DNA from: an uncultured bacterium
Lineage (GTDB): Bacteria > Bacillota > Clostridia > Lachnospirales > Lachnospiraceae
Direction: 5' to 3'
DNA: 8,024 nt
NCBI GenBank assembly: GCA_947086625.1
Contig: CAMTZV010000045.1
Location: 1-8,024, forward strand
Under the pieces are notes generated by a model. That model made no database searches and had not been told where the DNA came from. It saw only the letters and a program-made list of their open reading frames with translations. Positions 1 to 6,538 of this stretch are shown here, piece by piece; within the stretch, counting starts at the first letter, position 1, and every line of letters starts with the position of its first letter. The position numbers were made by a program, and so were the translations under genes.

Positions 1-1
1 G

Positions 2-57
2 GAGTGCACGTAACGACACAGGACGCAAAATTTATTCTGTCCTGACCGTGTGTGCTC
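2..57. repeat. Imperfect palindromic element at the left edge
   Basis: An inverted repeat lies around an AT-rich centre. CAGGAC (19-24) pairs with GTCCTG (39-44) across a 14-base loop. The arm can be extended with ACA (16-18) against TGT (49-51) after a 3-base bulge, and GAGTGCAC (2-9) resembles an interrupted complement of GTGCTC (52-57). It carries no recognisable coding sequence and joins directly to the truncated toxin reading frame. The beginning also resembles the reverse complement of the right edge of the window (AGTGC..ACGT.ACG). I infer a member of a dispersed extragenic palindrome family. It could instead be a local hairpin, and the true left border lies outside the window. Confidence 0.4.
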
Positions 58-247
58 TTGTCAATCGAGGGTAAGATCGGCTAATACAGATACCCGTGCG
101 GGACAGTCCAACGGGTATCGTATTATTTATTATGCAGTTCGGGATGATGAAGAAGTGTATTTGTTGACGATTTATTATAAAAAAGATGACAACAGGATAC
201 CGACGAATCAGGAAATCATAGAATTGGTAGAAACATATTGCATGTAG
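50..247 (+). pseudogene. C-terminal remnant of a RelE/ParE-family toxin
   Basis: The open frame ends at a TAG (245-247). From about codon 68 onward it reads like the C-terminal half of a type II toxin-antitoxin toxin of the RelE/ParE superfamily. The telling parts are VRSANTD, then a Gly-containing loop, NGYRIIYY, a charged turn, and the strand VYLLTIYYKK. It finishes with a helix of the type QEIIELVETY. In such toxins these form the last beta-strands and final helix of an mRNA-cleaving or gyrase-poisoning fold. The first half of the usual roughly 100-120-residue protein is absent: the same frame meets a TAA at 11-13, and the residues before SRVRSAN do not resemble the family. The GTG at 50 lacks a good ribosome binding site and is a nominal boundary only. 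No antitoxin gene follows; the next gene is asnS after 52 bases. I read it as a broken, inactive remnant joined to the palindrome at 2-57. A frameshifted N-terminus outside the window cannot be excluded. Confidence 0.6.
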
Positions 248-299
248 AAGAACGTGTTTTATGGCATTGAAAATAATATAATAAAAGGAGACAACAACC

Positions 300-1691
300 A
301 TGGACTTGACAAACATCAGAGCCCTGTTCAAAAACAGCGACGCATACTTCGGCACACAGGTAAAAATCGGCGGCTGGGTGCGCAGCAACCGGGGTTCCAA
401 AAACTTCGGCTTTATCGTCGTCAACGACGGCACATTTTTTACACCGGTGCAGGTCGTCTACGGCGACGGTCTTGAAAACTTTGACGAGATCAGTAAGCTC
501 AACGTCGGCGCAGCCGTCATCGTGGAGGGCGAGCTGGTGGCGACACCGCAGGCGAAGCAGCCGTTCGAGATTCAGGCGGCGCACATTGCGATAGAGGGCG
601 CCTCTGACCCGGCATACCCGCTGCAGAAGAAAAAGCACAGCTTTGAATACCTGCGCACGATCTCGCACTTAAGACCGCGCACGAACACGTTTGAGGCGGT
701 GTTTCGCGTGCGCTCCCTGATCGCCTACGCGATCCACAGATTTTTCCAGGAGCGGGATTTTGTCTACGTGCACACGCCCATCATCACCGGAAGCGACTGC
801 GAGGGCGCGGGCGAAATGTTCCAGGTGACGACGATGGACATGGGAGACGTGCCGCGCACGCCGCAGGGGGACGTGGACTATAAGCAGGACTTTTTCGGAA
901 AGCCCACAAACCTTACGGTCAGCGGCCAGCTCAACGGCGAGACGTACGCAATGGCGTTCAAAAACATTTATACGTTCGGGCCGACGTTCCGCGCGGAAAA
1001 TTCCAATACGACCCGTCACGCGGCAGAGTTCTGGATGATCGAGCCGGAGATGGCGTTTGCGGACTTAAACGACGACATGGACGTGGCGGAGGCGATGTTA
1101 AAATACATCATCACGTATGTCCTGGAGCATGCGCCGGAGGAGATGAGCTTTTTCAACAGCTTTATCGACAAGGGGCTTCTCGAGCGGCTGCACCACGTGG
1201 CAGAGTCGGATTTTGCGCGCGTGAGCTACACCGAGGCGATCGAGATTCTGGAAAAAAATAACGATAAATTCGAGTATCAGGTTTCGTGGGGCGCGGATTT
1301 GCAGACGGAGCACGAGCGCTATCTGACCGAGGAGGTTTTTAAGCGCCCGGTCTTTGTCACCGATTACCCGAAGGAGATCAAGGCATTTTATATGAAGCAA
1401 AATGACGACGGAAAGACCGTAGCGGCGGTCGACTGCCTTGTGCCGGGCATCGGCGAGATCATCGGCGGCTCCCAGAGGGAGGATGACTATGAGAAGCTGA
1501 TGGCGCGCATCCGCGAGCTGGGGCTTTCCGAGGAGGACTACGCGTTTTACCTCGATCTGCGCAGATACGGAAGCGCGCGCCACGCGGGCTTTGGGCTGGG
1601 CTTCGAGCGGTGCGTGATGTATCTGACCGGCATGGGAAATATCCGCGATGTCATCCCCTTCCCGAGAACCGTCAATAATTGCGAGCTGTGA
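300..1691 (+). CDS. asnS: Asparaginyl-tRNA synthetase (class IIb)
   Basis: This cytosolic enzyme activates asparagine with ATP and charges tRNA-Asn. The product is 463 residues, the normal length for bacterial AsnRS. Residues about 1-115 form the N-terminal OB-fold anticodon-binding domain ([19 protein letters not shown] near residue 21). The class II catalytic core follows. SGQLNGE and the motif 2 block starting [17 protein letters not shown] (F230) are diagnostic of AsnRS; the NTTRH part fits asparagine rather than aspartate specificity. Motif 3 is at the C-terminus, GLGFER (432-437), followed by [12 protein letters not shown]. The ATG at 300 is preceded by AAAAGGAG (283-290), 9 bases upstream, and gives a complete N-terminus. 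No T-box leader fits: only 52 bases separate it from the toxin remnant. No clear sigma-A promoter was found nearby, so transcription may start upstream or at a weak site. All expected motifs are intact, and identification is close to certain. Confidence 0.97.
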   Translation: MDLTNIRALFKNSDAYFGTQVKIGGWVRSNRGSKNFGFIVVNDGTFFTPVQVVYGDGLENFDEISKLNVGAAVIVEGELVATPQAKQPFEIQAAHIAIEGASDPAYPLQKKKHSFEYLRTISHLRPRTNTFEAVFRVRSLIAYAIHRFFQERDFVYVHTPIITGSDCEGAGEMFQVTTMDMGDVPRTPQGDVDYKQDFFGKPTNLTVSGQLNGETYAMAFKNIYTFGPTFRAENSNTTRHAAEFWMIEPEMAFADLNDDMDVAEAMLKYIITYVLEHAPEEMSFFNSFIDKGLLERLHHVAESDFARVSYTEAIEILEKNNDKFEYQVSWGADLQTEHERYLTEEVFKRPVFVTDYPKEIKAFYMKQNDDGKTVAAVDCLVPGIGEIIGGSQREDDYEKLMARIRELGLSEEDYAFYLDLRRYGSARHAGFGLGFERCVMYLTGMGNIRDVIPFPRTVNNCEL

Positions 1692-1712
1692 GGTTGAAAA
1701 AAGTTCCGGATT

Positions 1713-1747
1713 ATGGTAGTATCTAACCATATTGGAAATTTATGGTT
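1713..1747 (+). other. Mutually exclusive small stem options after asnS
   Basis: AACCAT (1725-1730) can pair with ATGGTT (1742-1747) over an 11-base loop, while its ACCAT part can pair with ATGGT (1713-1717) upstream. The two stems exclude each other. They lie 22 bases past the asnS stop in an AT-rich stretch with no T-run, so this is not a convincing terminator. The stems are short and may be chance. Confidence 0.2.
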
Positions 1748-1783
1748 CAAAAGAAAGATCTTTATATGACATGGAAAGGAAAA

Positions 1784-1830
1784 CAGCCGCCCGATCCATG
1801 CATTGCACATACGAAATGGACGGGCGGCTG
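1784..1830 (+). promoter_or_regulatory. Long GC-rich leader hairpin before the c-di-GMP gene
   Basis: CAGCCGCCCG-A-TCCAT (1784-1799) and ATGGACGGGCGGCTG (1816-1830) are complementary over 15 base pairs with a single bulged A, around a 16-base loop. The hairpin ends 13 bases before the ATG at 1844 and 16 bases before the GGGAGGGG ribosome binding site. No T-run follows on the + strand, so it is not a standard intrinsic terminator in that direction; on the - strand a TTTTCCTTTCC tract follows it. It does not match the c-di-GMP-I riboswitch consensus as I know it. Possible roles are a transcript-stabilising or processing hairpin between asnS and the next gene, a protein-binding leader element, or a - strand terminator. 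Confidence 0.5.
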
Positions 1831-1843
1831 AAGGATACGCAGA

Positions 1844-4507
1844 ATGGGAGGGGTAGAGGTGAAATCCGCACAGCCGGGACGAAAGGTTCTGATCGTGGAT
1901 GGCGAGGAGATGAACCGGAAGGTTTTTGCAGACCTTTTGCGGGACGAGTACGAGCTCATGAGTGCAGGCGATGTGAGGGAAGCGCTGCGCCTGCTCGTGA
2001 AGTACCGGGTAAAGCTGTCCGCGGTTTTGCTGGATGCGTCTGCGCTGGACGCGCATGACTTTCTTGGCGCGATGCGCACGGACAAGCGGGTGAAGGATAT
2101 TCCGGTGCTCGTGACGGGCAGCGACGGCGTGGAATTGCCAAGGGAGGATGTGCTCGGGCTTTCCGCCAGCGATTTTATCTCAAGGCCCTATGATGCGGAC
2201 ATTTTAAAGCGCAGGCTTTCAAACCTGATACGGATGCACGAGGCGGGCAAAAAGATCGACACGTTACAGCGCGATGCGGTGACGGGGCTTTACACGCGGG
2301 TGGCGTTTGCGGAGCACGCGGCGCGCGTGCTGAGAGAGCAGCCGGACGTGGAGTGGAATATGATCGCGATGGATATCGAGCATTTCAAGCTTGTCAATGA
2401 GTCGTACGGACAGCGGATCGGCGATGAGCTGCTCGCGTATTTCGCGAAAAAGCTGCACTATTATTCCGCGACGAAAAACTGCGTCTGTGTTCGCTCCTAT
2501 GCGGATCACTTTTTCCTGCTCGTGGAGCGGCGGGACATCAGCTACATCAAAAACAGGCACATGGAGCTGACGGAGTATCTGGAAAAATTCCCGCTCGACA
2601 TGAAAATGTCGTTGAAATTCGGCGTGTATGAGATTTACGACCGTGAGATGGAGATTGACAGCATGTGCGACCGCGCGCAGATCGCGGTCAACCAGATCAA
2701 GGGCGAGTATGTGAAGGAAATCTGCTATTATGACGACTCGCTGCGCAGGCAGATGATCTTAGAGCAGCGCATCACGGACGAGATGGAGCTGGCGCTGAAA
2801 AATGAACAGTTTAAGGTGTTTTTTCAGCCGAAGTTCGACATTTTTTCCGAGACGCTCTCGGGTGCGGAGGCGCTTGTGCGCTGGGTTCATCCGAAAAACG
2901 GTTTTATGTCGCCGGGTGATTTTGTACCGGTGTTTGAGCGCAACGGCTTTATCACGGAAGTCGATATGTACGTGTGGGATAAGGCGTGCGAAAAGATGCG
3001 CGAGTGGCTCGACAAATACGACCGCTATGTACCGATCTCGGTGAACGTGTCCAGAAGGGATATCTACAGGCCGAATCTGCCGCAGATCCTTGTGGATATC
3101 GTACATAAGCACGGCCTTGAGCCGAAGCATCTTCATCTGGAAATTACCGAGAGCGCCTACGTCGAGAACGCGGACCAGCTTCTGGCGGTGGTGGAGCAGC
3201 TGAAGGAAGCGGGCTTTACGATTGAGATGGACGATTTCGGAAGCGGCTATTCCTCGCTGAATATGCTCGCGGAGATGCCCATCGATATGCTAAAGCTCGA
3301 CATGAAGTTTGTGCAGAACTACTCGGAGGACAACAATACGCGCAGTATTATGAGCTTTGTCATCGGCCTTGCGAAGTGGATGAACCTTTATGTCATCGCG
3401 GAGGGCGTGGAGACAAAGGAGCAGCTTGAGCTGCTTCGCGGTATGGATTGTAACCTGGGACAGGGCTATTATTTTTCAAAGCCGCTGCCGGAGGAGGAGT
3501 TCGAGGAGATCCTGCGGGCATCCGGCCGGACGCTTGCGGATGCGGATGATCAGACGATCCGCTTTTCCACTGTGCATGACGGCGAACGGCAGACGATGCT
3601 CGTTGTGGACGGGCTTGCGGTCAATCGTCTTGTGCTCATCCAGTATTTCAAAAATGTCTATTCGATCGTGGAGGCGACCGGCGGAAAGGCGGCTCTGCAA
3701 TATTTAAAGCATAACGACCGCGCGGATATCGTTGTGATGGACGCGCACCTGCCGGATATGGAGGCGAGCGAGCTCATCCGGGAGCTGAAAAAGGATCCGC
3801 GGATGGATCGGATCCCGATCGTCGTGACGACGCATGGCAGCAACGACACCGTGAACAAGGTGATCACGGCGGGCGCGGATGCGTGCGTAAAAAAGCCGTT
3901 CACAAAGGAGCAGATGCATGAATGTCTCAGCCGTATTATGTCTGTGCGGGGTGAGCAGATGAAGCATGAGGAGAAGGCGATTCTCGACAAGATGCGCATG
4001 ATGGAAATGCTGACGACAAAGGATTATCTGACGGGGCTGTGGAACCGTGTGGAGCTCGAAAAGCGCATCCGGGACCATATCAAACATTCACCCGACCGGG
4101 AATTTTACTACATCAGCGTGGACATCGACGGCTACAAGAGCCTGATCAGCGAGCACGGCTACGCGACGGGCGACAAGGTGCTCCATCAGGTTGCCGAGCG
4201 GCTGGAGGGCTGCTTTGAGGACATCGACGTGGTGGGCCGTATCAGCGGCGACCGCTTTGCGGTATTTCTGAATGCGGCGATCGACAGTGAAGAGCTGCTC
4301 GTGCGTATGACGCACTTACAGTCGCAGCTCTCCTTTGAGGTGAACGGCATTCCGATCACCTGCTCGTGCGGTGTCAGCAGTTTCCCCAGCTGCGGGGAGG
4401 ATTTCGACGGGCTTTACCGCGCCGCGGAAAAGGCGCTGGATGCGGCGAAGGATGCCGGAAAGAACTGCTTTCGGATGTGTGAGATGTGCGGGCGGCGCGG
4501 CGAGTAG
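1844..4507 (+). CDS. Five-domain c-di-GMP phosphodiesterase, REC-GGDEF-EAL-REC-GGDEF
   Basis: An 887-residue soluble protein with no membrane segment or signal peptide. Domains in order are: receiver 1 (about 13-130, phospho-acceptor D64), GGDEF 1 (about 140-297), EAL (about 300-560), receiver 2 (about 584-700, phospho-acceptor D633, K683), a charged helical linker (about 700-725), and GGDEF 2 (about 726-880). The EAL domain keeps the catalytic set: EALVRW (342-347), N401, ITES with E436, DDFGSGYSS (463-471), LKLD with K484, AEGVE (519-523) and QGYYF (540-544). It should hydrolyse cyclic-di-GMP to pGpG. Both cyclase signatures are altered: YADHF (219-223) and SGDRF (801-805) replace GGDEF, and the RxxD inhibitory site is absent at the expected position of each. 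So synthesis is unlikely; the GGDEF domains may bind GTP or dimerise. No histidine kinase is adjacent. The start is uncertain: ATG 1844 has AAGGA (1831-1835), whereas GTG 1859, five codons later, follows a stronger GGGAGGGG (1846-1853). The ATG gives the longer form; either leaves all domains whole. Confidence 0.93.
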   Translation: MGGVEVKSAQPGRKVLIVDGEEMNRKVFADLLRDEYELMSAGDVREALRLLVKYRVKLSAVLLDASALDAHDFLGAMRTDKRVKDIPVLVTGSDGVELPREDVLGLSASDFISRPYDADILKRRLSNLIRMHEAGKKIDTLQRDAVTGLYTRVAFAEHAARVLREQPDVEWNMIAMDIEHFKLVNESYGQRIGDELLAYFAKKLHYYSATKNCVCVRSYADHFFLLVERRDISYIKNRHMELTEYLEKFPLDMKMSLKFGVYEIYDREMEIDSMCDRAQIAVNQIKGEYVKEICYYDDSLRRQMILEQRITDEMELALKNEQFKVFFQPKFDIFSETLSGAEALVRWVHPKNGFMSPGDFVPVFERNGFITEVDMYVWDKACEKMREWLDKYDRYVPISVNVSRRDIYRPNLPQILVDIVHKHGLEPKHLHLEITESAYVENADQLLAVVEQLKEAGFTIEMDDFGSGYSSLNMLAEMPIDMLKLDMKFVQNYSEDNNTRSIMSFVIGLAKWMNLYVIAEGVETKEQLELLRGMDCNLGQGYYFSKPLPEEEFEEILRASGRTLADADDQTIRFSTVHDGERQTMLVVDGLAVNRLVLIQYFKNVYSIVEATGGKAALQYLKHNDRADIVVMDAHLPDMEASELIRELKKDPRMDRIPIVVTTHGSNDTVNKVITAGADACVKKPFTKEQMHECLSRIMSVRGEQMKHEEKAILDKMRMMEMLTTKDYLTGLWNRVELEKRIRDHIKHSPDREFYYISVDIDGYKSLISEHGYATGDKVLHQVAERLEGCFEDIDVVGRISGDRFAVFLNAAIDSEELLVRMTHLQSQLSFEVNGIPITCSCGVSSFPSCGEDFDGLYRAAEKALDAAKDAGKNCFRMCEMCGRRGE
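1846..1853 (+). promoter_or_regulatory. Strong ribosome binding site favouring an internal GTG start
   Basis: GGGAGGGG lies 5 bases before the GTG at 1859 (its GGAGG core is 7 bases away). It falls inside the five extra codons of the longer ATG-started version, whose Gly-Gly-Val-Glu residues are simply its translation. This makes GTG 1859, giving a protein starting M-K-S-A-Q, a serious alternative start. Confidence 0.5.
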
Positions 4508-4572
4508 GGAAAAATCGTTACGATTCACGGCCCGGGAGGCCGCTCATAGTAACGAAAAATCTTCCCTACTCG
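4501..4572. terminator. Shared palindromic terminator between convergent genes
   Basis: An 11-bp perfect inverted repeat, CGAGTAGGGAA (4501-4511) and TTCCCTACTCG (4562-4572), encloses a second stem CGTTAC/GTAACG (4516-4521 with 4549-4554) and a GC-rich inner stem CGGCC/GGCCG. Read on the - strand, the CGTTAC stem is followed by ATTTTT, giving a standard intrinsic terminator for the ABC operon. Read on the + strand there is no T-run after the hairpin, so termination of the c-di-GMP gene would depend on the long stem alone. Both stop codons (TAG at 4505-4507 on +, TAG at 4568-4566 on -) lie inside the outer arms. Confidence 0.8.
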
Positions 4573-5708
4573 AGCATGATCTCTTTGACGGAGATTTTTT
4601 TAATGCGTTCCGCGCCCAGATACATCATCAGCTCGTAGAAAAAGAGAAAGGCCGCGAGTGAGGCGAGCATGTTTGGAACGTCAAATTCGTAGGCGGGAAT
4701 ATCCCCGATATCTCTGAACACGAGATCAACCGCGATGCGCAGCAGCGCGTACTGATACGCGGTGCCGAGTGCAAAGCCGATATAGGAGGCAGGGCGGTAG
4801 CCGCCAAGCAGTGCCCGGCAGCATTCCTTTTGCGAATAGCCGAATACGCGCATCATTGCGATCGTTTTCGTGTTGCCGCGCACGACGGCTGTGATAGCGA
4901 GAAAGAGCGTCGTGAATGCCAGTACGAGACCGATGATGAGCGTCATGAGCGCCATCATCCTGCTTGAAAGCGTATCCATGCTTGCGGACATCTGTGTCAT
5001 TGCGGAAAAGCAGAACGAGGCGAAGGCGATAAAGAATACAAGTGTTTTCTTCGTCCGCAGCGTGCTTTTTTTCAGACCCGCGAGGAAGGGACAGTCCGGT
5101 TCGTTCTTCTGCTTTTTCGTTTTTGCCGGGGTCTGCGGACTGTCCTTTATGAGCTGCAGCACAGGTGCTTTGAGCCTGCAGGCGGCATAGCAGACCGAAA
5201 GACATGCAAATGCTGCCGTCGGCAGCAGCACGAGGCAGAAAAAGAGTGACGGGTGAAACCGTATGGAGATTTCCGGCAGGATGCGGTCTTTATTTTGCAG
5301 ATCATAAAAGGTCGGCATGAGCAGAAACGACGCGGAGAAACCGGCGGCGCTTCCGATCAGCACGCTTACCCCGAACACCCGGAAATTTCCGGCGATTTTC
5401 AGATTGGAGTAGCCGAGTGCTTTTAAAATGCCAAGCTCTTTTTTATGCGTATCGATGTAATGCCTGATATAAAAGAGCAGCATGATGACGGATGTGACAA
5501 GCAGGCAGCCGCCGCTGACGGCGCAGACGATTTTTGCCGTGGATACCTGCGCGTCGTAAAAGAGCATTGCCGCCTCCGATGCGATCAGCGGCTCGATCTC
5601 TAAAATATCGATATAAAAATTCAGAAACATCGTACAAACGAGCACTGCGCACAGGGAAATGACAGAAATCCCGATGAGCTTTGCCGCGTCTTTTATTCCT
5701 ACAACCAT
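4566..5708 (-). CDS. Compact FtsX-type ABC transporter permease
   Basis: A 380-residue integral membrane protein, predicted to form the translocation or force-transmitting part of an ABC transporter with the ATPase encoded just upstream. Eight hydrophobic segments appear in two sets of four: about 10-33, 58-81, 111-134, 153-176, then 221-240, 252-276, 305-327 and 346-366. After the second segment of each set comes an FtsX-like coupling stretch, KKELGILKALGYS (89-101) and TKTIAMMRVFGYS (280-292), so the protein looks like two FtsX units in tandem. A charged loop rich in Lys and Pro (about 188-220) joins the halves. The C-terminal VKEIMLE is typical of the family. Unlike MacB or BceB permeases it has no large extracellular domain: the first loop is only about 25 residues. 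The ATG lies 4 bases beyond the ATPase stop, implying translational coupling, with only a weak GGTGAG in front. Substrate unknown; peptide, lipoprotein or cell-wall hydrolase control are all possible for this superfamily. Confidence 0.88.
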   Translation of the reverse strand: MVVGIKDAAKLIGISVISLCAVLVCTMFLNFYIDILEIEPLIASEAAMLFYDAQVSTAKIVCAVSGGCLLVTSVIMLLFYIRHYIDTHKKELGILKALGYSNLKIAGNFRVFGVSVLIGSAAGFSASFLLMPTFYDLQNKDRILPEISIRFHPSLFFCLVLLPTAAFACLSVCYAACRLKAPVLQLIKDSPQTPAKTKKQKNEPDCPFLAGLKKSTLRTKKTLVFFIAFASFCFSAMTQMSASMDTLSSRMMALMTLIIGLVLAFTTLFLAITAVVRGNTKTIAMMRVFGYSQKECCRALLGGYRPASYIGFALGTAYQYALLRIAVDLVFRDIGDIPAYEFDVPNMLASLAAFLFFYELMMYLGAERIKKISVKEIMLE

Positions 5709-5712
5709 AATC

Positions 5713-6405
5713 TCACCATCCTATCTCGCGGGCATTTTTTCGCGTCTCATTCGTGTAAATTTCCAGAATCATGCCGCTGTTCATTTTGATGACCGTGTTC
5801 GCCATTTCTGCAATGTTGAGATTGTGTGTGACCATCACGACAGTGAAGCGGTACTCCTCCTGCAGACAGCTGATGTAGTCGAGCACCTGACGTCCGGTTG
5901 CTTCGTCGAGCGCGCCGGTCGGTTCGTCGAGAAAGAGCACCCGCGGCCGTTTTGCGAGTGCGCGCGCCACGGCGACCCGCTGCTGTTCGCCGCCGGAGAG
6001 CTCGCCCGGATATTTTTTGAGCTTATTCTCCAGACCGACGGCTTTTAAGACGCTCCGGTAGTCGGAATTTCCCGCGAGATCCGCGCCCATGCGCACGTTT
6101 TTTTCAACGGTCAGATTCGGCAGGAGATAGTATTGCTGAAAAATGAAGCCGACGTTCTCTCTGCGGAATGCGGTGAGCTCCCGGTCATTAAAAGCGGTGA
6201 TATCCGTGCCGTCGTATGTAACGCTTCCGCTGTCGGGCTGCTCAAGGCCGGAAATGACATTCAGGAGCGTGGATTTTCCGGAGCCGGATGCGCCGAGGAT
6301 CACGACAAAGTCGCCGTCCGCGATCTCTGCGCTGATGCCTTTTAGGATCAGTGCGCGGTTTTCATGTGTCCCGTAGGACTTTTTGATCTGATTTATCCGG
6401 ATCAT
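5713..6405 (-). CDS. ABC transporter ATP-binding protein (LolD/MacB/FtsE type)
   Basis: A 230-residue nucleotide-binding subunit, the usual length for LolD/MacB-like ATPases that work with FtsX-type permeases. It binds and hydrolyses ATP on the cytoplasmic side. Visible motifs are Walker [10 protein letters not shown] (38-46), Q-loop [14 protein letters not shown] (Q90), signature LSGGEQQR (136-143), Walker B VLFLDEP (156-162, catalytic E161), D-loop GALD (164-167) and switch histidine in VTH (H194). All catalytic residues are present. The start is set at ATG 6405 because AGGAGG (6420-6415) sits 9 bases upstream and homology begins [13 protein letters not shown] longer in-frame start at 6450 would fall at the predicted transcription start and is rejected. 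The gene is first in a two-gene operon, 4 bases before the permease, under the consensus promoter at 6456-6484. Confidence 0.95.
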   Translation of the reverse strand: MIRINQIKKSYGTHENRALILKGISAEIADGDFVVILGASGSGKSTLLNVISGLEQPDSGSVTYDGTDITAFNDRELTAFRRENVGFIFQQYYLLPNLTVEKNVRMGADLAGNSDYRSVLKAVGLENKLKKYPGELSGGEQQRVAVARALAKRPRVLFLDEPTGALDEATGRQVLDYISCLQEEYRFTVVMVTHNLNIAEMANTVIKMNSGMILEIYTNETRKNAREIGW

Positions 6406-6414
6406 GTTGCTGTA

Positions 6415-6420
6415 CCTCCT
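6415..6420 (-). promoter_or_regulatory. Ribosome binding site fixing the ATPase start
   Basis: AGGAGG on the - strand, 9 bases before ATG 6405. It decides against the longer reading frame that begins at 6450. Confidence 0.85.
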
Positions 6421-6455
6421 TTTTATTGAAATAGATGTTTTGCAACGCATGTTTT

Positions 6456-6484
6456 ATTATAGATGTGTGTGTGAGGATTGTCAA
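6456..6484 (-). promoter_or_regulatory. Consensus sigma-A promoter of the ABC operon
   Basis: On the - strand, TTGACA (6484-6479) and TATAAT (6461-6456) are both perfect matches to consensus and separated by exactly 17 bases. Transcription is expected to begin near 6449, giving a leader of about 44 bases. The spacer is a CA-rich run. The T-rich tail of the ahcY terminator lies immediately upstream of the -35 box. No operator palindrome overlaps it, so the operon is probably expressed constitutively or controlled by a factor not visible here. Confidence 0.92.
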
Positions 6485-6521
6485 GAAAAAAAGAAAAGGC
6501 CATGCGGATGCATGGCCTTTT
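6485..6521 (-). terminator. Intrinsic terminator of the ahcY-like gene
   Basis: A perfect 12-bp stem has arms AAAAGGCCATGC (6494-6505) and GCATGGCCTTTT (6510-6521) around a 4-base loop. On the - strand it begins 17 bases after the ahcY-like stop codon and is followed by a T-rich tail (TTTTCTTTTTTTC). It separates the ahcY-like gene from the strong promoter of the ABC operon directly after it. Confidence 0.95.
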
Positions 6522-6538
6522 GGCGGCAGATGTCTGAT

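Noticed and set aside
277..282. TATAAT before asnS as a promoter -10 box
   Set aside because: No acceptable -35 box lies 16-18 bases upstream, and transcription would begin inside the asnS ribosome binding site.
1692..1843. A c-di-GMP riboswitch before the phosphodiesterase gene
   Set aside because: The hairpin and flanks do not show the conserved GEMM-type core sequences or the two-helix arrangement.
4460..4504. Cysteines at the C-terminus of the c-di-GMP protein as a metal site
   Set aside because: Only a loose C-x3-C-x2-C series is present with no fourth ligand pattern; it is more likely chance at the protein tail.
6406..6450. N-terminal extension of the ABC ATPase
   Set aside because: It would begin at the predicted transcription start, lacks a ribosome binding site and is not part of the family; ATG 6405 has AGGAGG.
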